Source: Nitrobacter winogradskyi
Lineage (GTDB): Bacteria > Pseudomonadota > Alphaproteobacteria > Rhizobiales > Xanthobacteraceae
Assembly: GCF_006539545.1 (NCBI RefSeq)
Contig: NZ_BJNF01000079.1
Location: 1-42,309 of the forward strand
Length of the DNA: 42,309 nucleotides
Reading direction: 5' to 3'
The position numbers were made by a program, and so were the translations under genes. This document shows, piece after piece, positions 33,767-42,139 of this stretch; within the stretch, counting starts at the first letter, position 1; every line of letters begins with the position of its first letter. The notes beneath the pieces were generated by a model. That model was not told the origin of the DNA and ran no database searches. It saw only the letters and a list, made by a program, of their open reading frames with translations.

Positions 33767-34915
33767 ATGATCCCGATTGCAAAACCATTTCTTGATAAGG
33801 CCGAAGCCGACGCCGCGCACGAGACAGTTCTCTCCGGCTGGCTGTCTCAAGGCCCTCAGGTGGTTGCCTTCGAACGCGAGTTCGCAGCACTCGTCGGTGC
33901 GCCGCATGCCTGCGCGGTGTCGAACTGCACGACCGCTCTGCATCTCGCGCTGCTTACCCTTGGGATCGGAGCCGGCGACGAAGTCATCACCGCGAGTCAC
34001 TCTTTCATCGCAAGCGCCAACAGCATCCGCTACTGCGGCGCAACTCCTGTTTTTGTCGACATCGACCCCGCCACTTACAACCTCGATCCAGCATGCGTCG
34101 CCGACGCGATTACCGAACGCACACGCGCGATCTTGGTGGTACACCAGATGGGAATGCCATGCGAACTAGTATCGCTCACGGCTTTGGCCGAGCGCCACGG
34201 CATTGCCGTGATCGAAGACGCCGCCTGTGCAATCGGAAGCCAGATCAAGATCGGAGACAAATGGGACCTGATCGGGAAACCGCACGGGACAATGGCGTGT
34301 TTTTCGTTTCATCCTCGCAAAGTCATCACCACCGGCGAAGGCGGCATGTTGACGACCTCCGATTCCGATCACAATCGCAAGCTCAGACTCTGGCGACAAC
34401 ATGCGATGGACGTTCCTGATACCGTTCGGCATGGCTCGCCAGAAGTTATCTTCGAAAAGTATCTTTTCGTTGGGTTCAATTACCGGATGACTGACATGCA
34501 AGCCGCTATCGGGCGAAAGCAGCTTGAACGCCTCCCTAATCTGATTGCGCGGCGACGTACGGTCGCGGCCCGTTACAGCGAGCTCCTAGGTAGTTTTGAC
34601 GGTTTGATTTTGCCGCACGAGCCGGAATGGGCGCGATCCAACTGGCAGAGTTACTGTGTACGTCTGCCCGATGGCATCGATCAGAGAACGGTGATGCAGA
34701 ACCTTCTCGATAAAGGCATCGCCACACGGCGCGGCATCATGTGCGCACATCGGGAAGCGCCTTATGCCGGCGGCGAGCAACGCCACGACTTGCACCAATC
34801 CGAACTTGCGCAAGACCGCTCGATCCTGCTTCCGATCTACGCGCAAATGGTCGAGGAGGAGCAGGTGCGTGTCGCTAATGCGCTACAGTCCGAACTGGAG
34901 CGCGTACGCGTGTGA
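33767..34915 (+). CDS. Second DegT/DnrJ/EryC1 PLP-dependent sugar aminotransferase
   Basis: 382 residues from ATG 33767; the frame extends upstream to 33656 but that part has no family character. It begins IPIAKPFLDKAEADAAHETV, LSGWLSQGPQVVAFE, then NCTTALHLALLTLGIGAGDE, VIEDAACAIGSQI, CFSFHPRKVITTGEGGML with the PLP Lys, and VGFNYRMTDMQAAIG. The SGWLSQGPQV start and the IATRRGIMCAHREAPY segment favour the 4-aminotransferase (perosamine-synthase-like) subgroup over the 3-aminotransferase at 30380. It might act on the 4-keto product of RmlB or of the epimerase; this is inference. It converges with the next gene over 72 bases. Confidence 0.88.
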   Translation: MIPIAKPFLDKAEADAAHETVLSGWLSQGPQVVAFEREFAALVGAPHACAVSNCTTALHLALLTLGIGAGDEVITASHSFIASANSIRYCGATPVFVDIDPATYNLDPACVADAITERTRAILVVHQMGMPCELVSLTALAERHGIAVIEDAACAIGSQIKIGDKWDLIGKPHGTMACFSFHPRKVITTGEGGMLTTSDSDHNRKLRLWRQHAMDVPDTVRHGSPEVIFEKYLFVGFNYRMTDMQAAIGRKQLERLPNLIARRRTVAARYSELLGSFDGLILPHEPEWARSNWQSYCVRLPDGIDQRTVMQNLLDKGIATRRGIMCAHREAPYAGGEQRHDLHQSELAQDRSILLPIYAQMVEEEQVRVANALQSELERVRV

Positions 34916-34987
34916 TTTATGGACTTTGGCGCGGCGCACGAGGCGCGCTGCGCCGATTCAAGTCGCCTTGATTATGTATATGTGATG

Positions 34988-36277
34988 CTATTGCGGGCCT
35001 GTTCTGAAAGGCAACGTCTCACCGCGCTTGCCGTTCGTGATAACCGCAGCGATCAACTCGCGTGCGTTATTGTCATCGACCGACGACCTGCCGGTCCACC
35101 GCTGATACTTTCGTCCGATCTTGTTGCCTACCAACCCGGTGCTGACATGGACGAAATCCGAAAGCATACTCCCAAAGGGCGCGGGGTTCCGAATTGCAGA
35201 CAGATACAGATTTTCAACGACGTTGGCCGCGTGCTCCAAGCTAAATCTCTGCTCCGTGAGCTGGCGGCCAAGCTGCCCCAACTCGCTACGCAACTTCGGC
35301 GAGCCGACAAGCCGCTCGAGCGCAATGCGAAGCGCTGGCGTCCCCACGCCCAGCGAACCCGACCCAAGACCGTACCATCCCTGCCCGAGAAAGACCGGTA
35401 GGCTTTCCGAGGTCAATAATTCGCTGAAACCCTCCTCGCCGACGACGACAAGTGGCTTTCCGAAAGCCATTCCCCGCAACGCCGAGCCGCCTTGACCGAT
35501 AACGACATCCGCTGCAGCGTAGGCAGCGGCAGGATCTGTCATCTCGCCTGTGATCAACACAACTTCGCGGCCTGCGGACGCGTTGACCGCGGCGGCGTGT
35601 CGCGCCACCTCGCCGCGCGCGCGGCCATCACCGACGATGACCAGCCGCACCGGACAGCCTGCGACGGCCAGTTCACGAACCGCCTCGCATGCCGATAACA
35701 GACCTTCCAACTTAAGATCCGGCACCAGCCGGCAAACCATGGCGAGAAGGACTTCATTCGGCTGAATGCCATGCCTGGCGCGAAAACCATCCCCGTCGAC
35801 AGCTGGATTATCCGCGTTTGTATCCACCGGTGGCTCCAGCAGTTCGACCTGGCGGTACCCTGCTTCCATCGCGGCCTTGCGAATGAATTCCGTTCCCACT
35901 GTCAACGGCACGTCACGGGGCAAAAACGAGGCCACCGACATCGACATTATTGTCCCGACAACAGCGGTTCGATGAGGGACACGTGCGCCAAAAAACGCCT
36001 CGATGATAGGAGGCCACTCATGTCCGTGCACGACATCTATACCGCGTTCCCGCACCAGACGGCCGATTGTGCGCATCACACTCCCCGATGGCCGTCTCCG
36101 ACGCTCCGGAATCTCGATATGCTCGAGCTCCATCCGCCTCACCCGCTCCACAAGCGGGCCCGGTTCCGACAACACGATCACCTCGTGCCCGCGCTCGCGG
36201 ACCGCGCCCGCAAGCTGTAGAGCGTTTAACTGCGACCCTCCTACTTCCATTGAATGAGGGTAAAAAAGTACCTTCAT
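34988..36277 (-). CDS. Family 4 (GT-B) glycosyltransferase
   Basis: 429 residues from ATG 36277 (MKVLFYPHSMEVGGSQLNAL, the usual GT4 start); a longer frame to 36343 is less likely. AAGGG lies about 9 bases upstream. The GT-B fold is indicated by the N-terminal IDVVHGHEWPPIIEAF, the inter-domain LAMVCRLVPDLKLEGLL with VRLVIVGDG, and the C-terminal nucleotide-sugar region IGQGGSALRGMAFGKPLVV. The usual E-x(7)-E motif is altered in that region (GGSALRGMAFGKP). It would add a sugar to the lipid-linked oligosaccharide. It is the only leftward gene in the right-hand cluster, divergent from the fusion enzyme at 36567. Confidence 0.87.
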   Translation of the reverse strand: MKVLFYPHSMEVGGSQLNALQLAGAVRERGHEVIVLSEPGPLVERVRRMELEHIEIPERRRRPSGSVMRTIGRLVRERGIDVVHGHEWPPIIEAFFGARVPHRTAVVGTIMSMSVASFLPRDVPLTVGTEFIRKAAMEAGYRQVELLEPPVDTNADNPAVDGDGFRARHGIQPNEVLLAMVCRLVPDLKLEGLLSACEAVRELAVAGCPVRLVIVGDGRARGEVARHAAAVNASAGREVVLITGEMTDPAAAYAAADVVIGQGGSALRGMAFGKPLVVVGEEGFSELLTSESLPVFLGQGWYGLGSGSLGVGTPALRIALERLVGSPKLRSELGQLGRQLTEQRFSLEHAANVVENLYLSAIRNPAPFGSMLSDFVHVSTGLVGNKIGRKYQRWTGRSSVDDNNARELIAAVITNGKRGETLPFRTGPQ

Positions 36278-36566
36278 GCCTTTTCGCCCTTCACGTCTGC
36301 CGGAGAAGGCTTGGCCGACCGGCTGTTCAAAATAGCGACACACGTGCGGACGTACCAGCGTCAGCGTTTGACTTTCGTCCTATTAATTTATAACTCTTGT
36401 CATATTAATTATTTAATTCAATTTCCGTAACGATGCTTTTTTTTCGAAGCAGGGCGATCCAATTTATTGTATCTTTTAACGTAAGGTTTGTTTTCCTGCG
36501 GTTGTCCGCACAACGGGTCTCGGCGGCGACAAAACCGACATTAGCTTGGAAAGGACCATTCCAAAA
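36278..36566. promoter_or_regulatory. AT-rich divergent promoter region
   Basis: About 290 bases between divergent genes, with an AT-rich core at about 36383-36480. Promoters for the leftward glycosyltransferase and the rightward fusion gene are expected here. AAAGGA at 36549-36554 lies upstream of ATG 36567. Confidence 0.4.
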
Positions 36567-38096
36567 ATGACTGTCCTTGATGACCATGCCCGGAGTGCAT
36601 CGTTCCGCATTCTCGTAGCGCTGGCAAGCTATGGCACGTCCAACGACCGTTACCTGGAGCGGCTCATTCATGAATACCGATCCATGCCGTTCGATATCGA
36701 CATCGTCGTCCTTTCGAATATCGACAAATCTGCTCCGGGCATTGAATGTCGCGTAGGTTTCCCAAACAAGAACCCGTGGTCGCTGCCCTTTGCCCACAAG
36801 CAGCTTTTTGCCGAGCGGGCCAGCAAATACGACCTGTTCATCTACTCCGAAGACGACATCGTGATCACGGAAAAGAATGTCCGGGCTTTTCTAGAGGTGA
36901 CAGCGGCGCTTCAACAGGACGAAATCGCAGGGTTCTTACGGTTCGAGCAGGGCGAGAACGGCGAAAAGAGTTACCCGGACATTCACGAAAACTTCCATTG
37001 GGATTCGACATCGGTTCGGGTCAGAGGTCCCTACACCCTCGCCCATTTCACCAACGAGCATGCGGCCTGCTACGTTCTTACACAAAACCAGCTCAGAATG
37101 GCGGTTCAGTCGGGGGGATTTCTGGTCGATCCTCACGAGGAAATGTACGACCTTCTTTGCACGGCAGCCACAGACCCCTACACGCAATGTGGCTTCAAGA
37201 AGCTCGTTCCGGTATCACACATCGAAGCCTTTACCGTTCACCACGCATCCAACAAGTATGCGGGACGTGTCGGCATCACCAAAACTGAGCTTACCGATCA
37301 GACCGAAGCGTTGATCCGGATTGCCGAGCAGTGGAAGACGCCGCGCCCATTGTTCAACACCGAGACAAAACTTCCCCGCGGACATTACTCCAAGGATTAT
37401 TACGAGCCGATCAACGAGGACGTAATGTCCGCAATCCCACGAAGGGCGCGCAACGTTCTGTCAATCGGATGCGGATCCGGGGCTACGGAAACGAAGTTGA
37501 TCGAGCAGGGATTGCGAGTCGTTGCATTGCCTCTGGACCCCGTGGTTTCCAATAGTGCCGCCGCTCGTGGCGTGGAAATGATCGATGGAAACATTCACGA
37601 GATCGTGACGCTGACACATGGAGAGAAATTCGATTGTATCCTTTGTCTAAACGTCCTGCATCTTGCCCAAGACCCAGAAGGGGTGCTGTCGAGGTTAATC
37701 GATTGTCTGAGCGACGGCTCCACATTAATCATTCAAAGTCCAAACATGCTGTCTCTTCGTACCATTCGGCAGATCTCCCATGACGTATCCGTCCTTCAAC
37801 TAGGAAAGGGCTATTCAACCACCGGAGTCCACCTCAGTACAGCTCGTCGCGTGAAGCGTTGGTGCATCAAGTCGGGAATGAAGATCGATCAAACGATCGG
37901 GGTTCGGAATCGCCAGGAAACAAACACATATGGCAAGATAACCTCCGCGATCAGCGATTTCCTTCCAAAGTTTTTTGCGATCTCCTTTGCAACATCCGTC
38001 GTGGTATCGGCAAAACGGTCGCCGGACGTGCGCGGGCGTCTTCCATCGCCAACGAAACCTTTGCACCCAGAACAAACTGACTTCATCACTCAATGA
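36567..38096 (+). CDS. Glycosyltransferase-like / SAM-methyltransferase fusion protein
   Basis: 509 residues from ATG 36567; a TTG at 36546 is possible. The N-terminal ~260 residues look like a GT-A-type domain: FRILVALASYGTSNDRYLER, IDIVVLSN and YDLFIYSEDDIVITEKNV, where the EDD would take the DxD metal role, and a later HEEMYDLLCTA. The C-terminal ~230 residues form a class I methyltransferase: NVLSIGCGSGATETKLIE (SAM-binding motif I), then DCILCLNVLHLAQDPEGV and STLIIQSPN. It may both add and O-methylate a sugar, or methylate the terminal residue to cap chains. Both are inference. There is no membrane segment. It heads the right-hand operon. Confidence 0.75.
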   Translation: MTVLDDHARSASFRILVALASYGTSNDRYLERLIHEYRSMPFDIDIVVLSNIDKSAPGIECRVGFPNKNPWSLPFAHKQLFAERASKYDLFIYSEDDIVITEKNVRAFLEVTAALQQDEIAGFLRFEQGENGEKSYPDIHENFHWDSTSVRVRGPYTLAHFTNEHAACYVLTQNQLRMAVQSGGFLVDPHEEMYDLLCTAATDPYTQCGFKKLVPVSHIEAFTVHHASNKYAGRVGITKTELTDQTEALIRIAEQWKTPRPLFNTETKLPRGHYSKDYYEPINEDVMSAIPRRARNVLSIGCGSGATETKLIEQGLRVVALPLDPVVSNSAAARGVEMIDGNIHEIVTLTHGEKFDCILCLNVLHLAQDPEGVLSRLIDCLSDGSTLIIQSPNMLSLRTIRQISHDVSVLQLGKGYSTTGVHLSTARRVKRWCIKSGMKIDQTIGVRNRQETNTYGKITSAISDFLPKFFAISFATSVVVSAKRSPDVRGRLPSPTKPLHPEQTDFITQ

Positions 38097-38183
38097 AGAC
38101 TACACCGGAACAACATTTCACTATTGATCCGCGTAACCCGTGAGTTCCGTATGGTCGAACAAGATCTCCTGCAGGAGAACAAA

Positions 38184-39350
38184 GTGAATCGGAATCACAT
38201 CTCCGGCGGCCAGGCAGCACGGCGGATCGCGTTTGTCACTATCGGCGACGGAAGCAATGTAAGATTCTGGTCCGGCACCCCGTTCCATATGTCGCAATCG
38301 CTCGCAAATGAAGGCAACGATATAGTTCATGTTGGTCCTCTAAGCGCGCCGGTCCTGCCATTCTACAAAGCGTATTCTAAACTTCTCCGCACGTTTCGCA
38401 GGCGAAGCCTCTCGCCATTCCAGGCCGCTTCGGTCGTCGCACAGTATTCGGCGGACGCGGCGCGAAAGATCCGCGCGCTCGCGCCTGATGTCGTGTTCGC
38501 GCCTGCCGGATCCACCTTCGCCTGGAACGTGCCCGCCGGCGTGCCACTTGTCTATGCGTCCGACGCGACCTTCCGGCTGATTGAGGACTATCATCCGAAT
38601 TATCGAAACCTGTCCCGCACCGCTCGCGAAACCTCGGAACGACTGGAGCGCGATACGATCGCGCGCGCTGATCTCATTCTCTATCCGTCGCAATGGGCGG
38701 CCGAATCTGCCGTTCGGGATTACGGCGCGGACCCCGCGCGGGTGCATGTCGTTCCCTGGGGAGCCAACCTCAAGGAGGCGCCGAGCCGTGATTCTATCCT
38801 TGGAACCCGCAAGCCGGGCCCGTGCCGGCTGCTGTTAATCGGAGTCAATTGGGGCGAGAAAGGCGCGGACACCGCAGTCGAGACCCTCGTCGAGTTAAGA
38901 GCCAGAGGTGTCGAGACAGAACTCGTGATCTGCGGATGCACGCCACCCAAGCCCGTCTCCCAAGAGGGCCTGACGATTATCCCTTACCTCGACAAGAACG
39001 ATCGCGAGCAGCGAGACCGAATGGCTCAACTCTACCGCGATGCGGATTTCTTTCTGTTGCCAACCCGAGCCGACTGTAATCCCATGGTGCTTTGCGAAGC
39101 CGCTGCCCATGGCCTGCCGAGCGTTGTGCGCGCCACCGGAGGGGTGCCCTATGCCGTGCACGAGGGCGAAACCGGAATTTTGGTGCCCCCAAACGCCACG
39201 AAGGTGGACTATGCGGCCGCCATCTCCGAGATATTTGCAAACCCGGAACGGCTGGAACGCATGAGGCAATCGAGCCGTGACGCCTTCGAGACGAGGCTGA
39301 ATTGGCAAGTCTGGGGACGGCGCGTGTCGAAGTTGATACAAAGCCTATGA
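38184..39350 (+). CDS. Family 4 (GT-B) glycosyltransferase
   Basis: 388 residues from GTG 38184, which has AGGAG six bases upstream; alternatives are ATG 38151 and TTG 38124. GT-B features: RIAFVTIGDGSNVRFWSGTP start, DLILYPSQWAAESAVRDYGA and VHVVPWGANL at the domain border, LLLIGVNWGEKGADTAVETL, and the E-x(7)-E-type donor site FFLLPTRADCNPMVLCEAAA with HGLPSVVRATGGVP. This is classical GT4, adding one sugar of the repeat unit. Its stop overlaps the deacetylase start by 4 bases (ATGA), so the two are translationally coupled. Confidence 0.9.
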   Translation: MNRNHISGGQAARRIAFVTIGDGSNVRFWSGTPFHMSQSLANEGNDIVHVGPLSAPVLPFYKAYSKLLRTFRRRSLSPFQAASVVAQYSADAARKIRALAPDVVFAPAGSTFAWNVPAGVPLVYASDATFRLIEDYHPNYRNLSRTARETSERLERDTIARADLILYPSQWAAESAVRDYGADPARVHVVPWGANLKEAPSRDSILGTRKPGPCRLLLIGVNWGEKGADTAVETLVELRARGVETELVICGCTPPKPVSQEGLTIIPYLDKNDREQRDRMAQLYRDADFFLLPTRADCNPMVLCEAAAHGLPSVVRATGGVPYAVHEGETGILVPPNATKVDYAAAISEIFANPERLERMRQSSRDAFETRLNWQVWGRRVSKLIQSL

Positions 39351-40072
39351 TAGTCTTAAATTATCATGAGCTCGTTGAAACTTCGCCCGCGAATGCGTGG
39401 TGCCTGACGCATGATGCATTCGATACGCATCTCGCCCTTTGCGGTGATATGCTGATCTCGCCTCAAAACTTCATGGACCACTGGTCTCATCCGAAGGCCA
39501 GTCATAATAGCGGAATTCTGCTCACTTTCGATGATGGCTTTCTGTCCGACTACACGCATGTTTACAATCGTTACATAATGACCGGTCGCATTCCGGGTTT
39601 TATATCCTTTATCCCTGTCGATTTCGTCGGTACGGCGGGACGCATGGACTGGACAATGATCGAAGAGATTAGCAGAGGCGGTGGCGTTATTGGCTCACAC
39701 GGGATGGCTCACGCTGATCTGACGACGGTCTCGGATGTTGAACTCAGTCGTGAACTCAAGATGTCGAAATCGATACTGGAGCACCGTCTCGGGAAAGAGG
39801 TTCCCCTTTTTGCCTTTCCATACGGGCGCTTTTCCCGGCGGGTTTGGGATGCGGCTCTGAAGGCCGGCTACACGCACCTTTTCACAATCCAGCTAGGACA
39901 TCACCGCGGATTCGAATCCTTTCTTTATTCCCGACTTTGTCTGACAAATAATATGGACGCGGAATATATGCGCCAGCACTTGCTCGATCCGAATGTGAAG
40001 CGGGGCATTGCCTGGAAGGTCAGTACGAAGCTGGGCCTTTACAGGCCGCTGATGCGCTGGCGATATCGATAA
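39347..40072 (+). CDS. Polysaccharide deacetylase (carbohydrate esterase family 4, NodB-like)
   Basis: 241 residues from ATG 39347, fixed by the ATGA overlap with the preceding glycosyltransferase. The CE4 motifs are clear: LLTFDDGF with Asp62/Asp63 (catalytic base and metal ligand), the H-x3-H metal motif in SHGMAHADL (His118, His122) and the FAFPYGRFS motif. It should remove N- or O-acetyl groups from a sugar. There is no signal peptide, so it probably acts in the cytosol on a lipid-linked intermediate or its precursor rather than on finished polymer. A ~160-base gap with no gene follows. Confidence 0.88.
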   Translation: MIVLNYHELVETSPANAWCLTHDAFDTHLALCGDMLISPQNFMDHWSHPKASHNSGILLTFDDGFLSDYTHVYNRYIMTGRIPGFISFIPVDFVGTAGRMDWTMIEEISRGGGVIGSHGMAHADLTTVSDVELSRELKMSKSILEHRLGKEVPLFAFPYGRFSRRVWDAALKAGYTHLFTIQLGHHRGFESFLYSRLCLTNNMDAEYMRQHLLDPNVKRGIAWKVSTKLGLYRPLMRWRYR

Positions 40073-40233
40073 CGTCCAAGGTCGCCGGCCAGAAGATCCG
40101 TCAAGCCTTCTCGTCAGACGCAGGAGCGGAAATTTTGCCCTGATAGGATCGGAGCTTTCGTTGTATCCGACAAATATCAGTCGCTACTATTCGCACCAAA
40201 GCGATCAAGCCATTTGTCGTAAGGGGGAGCCGG

Positions 40234-41580
40234 TTGGAACGCATAGCCACAAGAGCACCTCGTCGGATCGGACGTTCGCAACCTTCTGTCGCCCCAGGAG
40301 CCGCGGCCGCGCAGCCGGTCCGGGGTCTGAAGCCCTCCATACTCATTCCTATCTTCGTTTTCACGTTAGCGTCACCGGTGCTCTTCTACATAGGCACGGT
40401 GCGCCTCTCTCCATATCGGCTAGTGCTGATAGCGACCTTCATTCCATGCCTGATCGCGTGGCTGTCCGGCTCGGTCGGGCGAATACGGTTGCCGGACATT
40501 TTCATGCTTTCGACCGCCGCGTGGGGCGCGATCGTACTGTTAAGCCACCATGGCATCGATGGCCTGCAATCTGCCGGTATATTCGTCATCGAGACATTCG
40601 GATCATTCCTTTTCGCCAGGCGGTATATTCGAGACATCACCGCGTTTCAGAATATGGTTAGATACCTCACGCTCATGGTGATCTTTCTCCTTCCGTTCGC
40701 CATCTATGAGAATGTTTCAGGATCGCCGATTCTCATCCAATTGTTCGGCTCGGTATTTTCTGTTTACGATGTCGTTGGCAGCGAAGCGAGATTCGGACTC
40801 AGAAGAGCACAAGGCACCTTCGAACATTTCATTCTGTTCGGCGTCGTTTGTTCAACCGCCTTCGCTCTCAGCTTTTATGTCCTTCGCAACTCGCTTTTGA
40901 GCCGATTGAGTCCAGGTTTTGTGGCCATAGCGGTTGTCTCCTCTCTTTCCTCAGGAGCGATCCTGTCGATCGTCGTCCAGGCGATGTTGATAGGCTGGGA
41001 CAAAGTCACTGCGGCCGTAACGCGGCGCTGGGCTATATTGGCTACAATCGTGCTTACGGCCTATTTTCTCGTGGACGTAACGTCCAACCGTAGCCCCATC
41101 GACGTTTTTATTTCATACCTGACGTTTAACGCTGACACATCCTACATGCGCGTCCATATATGGAACTACGGGACCCAGTCGGTGATGAAGAATCCGATCC
41201 TAGGAGTTGGTATGAACGACTGGGAACGTCCATTTTGGATGGGTGGCAGCATTGATAACTTTTGGTTGGGTACGGCCGTTACCTACGGCATTCCCGGCCT
41301 GTTGTTAATGACCGGCAATTTTCTTTCGGTGTGCTTCGGTCTGGGACGGCTGAAGAATCTTCAATTCCATGCAGCACAATGCCGTAAGGGTCTCATCATT
41401 ACGATATGCGGTGTCGCCCTCGCCGTATGCACGGTCCACGTGTGGGATGCGCCTTATGTCTTGGTCCTTTTTTTGCTCGGCAGCGCTATGTGGATGTTCG
41501 ATGACCGTGTCGACGCTCCCGAACCATCCCGCAATCATGTATCCCGGCCGCCTCGCCGTGGCATCAATCGAAGGATTTGA
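40234..41580 (+). CDS. Wzy/O-antigen-ligase-like membrane protein
   Basis: 448 residues, with ~10-11 membrane helices and a large periplasmic loop. The start is TTG 40234, supported by AGGGGGAG four bases upstream; no ATG fits. After a cytosolic Arg/Pro-rich leader come helices such as ILIPIFVFTLASPVLFYIG and FGSFLFARRYIRDI. The loop contains RRAQGTFEHFILFG, and the conserved region DTSYMRVHIWNYG, NPILGVGMNDW and NFWLGTAVTYGIPGLLLM corresponds to the R-x(n)-W...GxG...N.xL pattern of Wzy/WaaL proteins. It probably polymerises the flipped repeat units in the periplasm. It is the last gene before the right-hand IS debris. Confidence 0.88.
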   Translation: MERIATRAPRRIGRSQPSVAPGAAAAQPVRGLKPSILIPIFVFTLASPVLFYIGTVRLSPYRLVLIATFIPCLIAWLSGSVGRIRLPDIFMLSTAAWGAIVLLSHHGIDGLQSAGIFVIETFGSFLFARRYIRDITAFQNMVRYLTLMVIFLLPFAIYENVSGSPILIQLFGSVFSVYDVVGSEARFGLRRAQGTFEHFILFGVVCSTAFALSFYVLRNSLLSRLSPGFVAIAVVSSLSSGAILSIVVQAMLIGWDKVTAAVTRRWAILATIVLTAYFLVDVTSNRSPIDVFISYLTFNADTSYMRVHIWNYGTQSVMKNPILGVGMNDWERPFWMGGSIDNFWLGTAVTYGIPGLLLMTGNFLSVCFGLGRLKNLQFHAAQCRKGLIITICGVALAVCTVHVWDAPYVLVLFLLGSAMWMFDDRVDAPEPSRNHVSRPPRRGINRRI

Positions 41581-41715
41581 CGAGATCGCCTGGCCCCAGA
41601 GTGTATCGGCCCCAAGCTAGGCGACCTGTGCGCGGAAGGATGTAGAGCGTTGATTTGAAGGATTATTGACAAGCGACTTTGTGCGTGATTTTGCGCCGCT
41701 GCTACGAGTTTGTCG

Positions 41716-42085
41716 TCATGCTGCTACCGTAACGATGGAAAGCTTGAGGTTGTAGGCGATAGTGGTGAGGTGAATCTGCACGGCAGCTTTGGCGAGGCCT
41801 CGCCATCGCATTCGGCGCAGGCCGTAACAGCGTTTCAAGGTGCCGAAGATTTTCTCGATGCGCCCGCGGACACGGTGGATCGGCCGGTTCTAGGCAGTGA
41901 GGCGAACGAGCGTTTCGGCCTCGTCTCGCCCCCACATGCCGGTCGCGACAATGCGCGGCGTGCCTCCTTTGGCCCGAACCGCGTCGCCGAAGTGATTTCC
42001 CCGATAGGCGCTGTCGGCGAACGCCTCGCCTGGATCATCGGGCAGGGCGTCGGGTCCGGCGTATCGCTCCGGCGGCGGCCACCTT
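41716..42085 (-). pseudogene. IS5-type DDE transposase C-terminal remnant with in-frame stop
   Basis: Read leftward: GPDALPDDPGEAFADSAYRG, AKGGTPRIVATGMW, ETLVRLTA, a TAG stop at 41890-41892, then NRPIHRVRGRIEKIFGTLK, RCYGLRRMRWRGLAKA and HLTTIAYNLKLSIVTVAA with TGA at 41716. The RGRIEKIFGTLKR...AYNLKL ending is that of IS5-type transposases. The amber stop and the missing N-terminal two thirds show it is inactive. It is of a different subtype from the fragment at 7462. Confidence 0.8.
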
Positions 42086-42109
42086 GCGTGGTTTGCTGGG
42101 GAGTGAAGA

Positions 42110-42139
42110 CATAGGTGTATGACTGACCATACGCCTATG
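42110..42139 (+). repeat. Inverted repeat spanning the tnpA start codon
   Basis: CATAGGTGTATG (42110-42121) and CATACGCCTATG (42128-42139) are complementary at 11 of 12 positions, with a T-G wobble at the other, and are separated by ACTGAC. In RNA the hairpin would bury both candidate start codons (42119 and 42137), so it could restrain tnpA translation. Confidence 0.5.
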
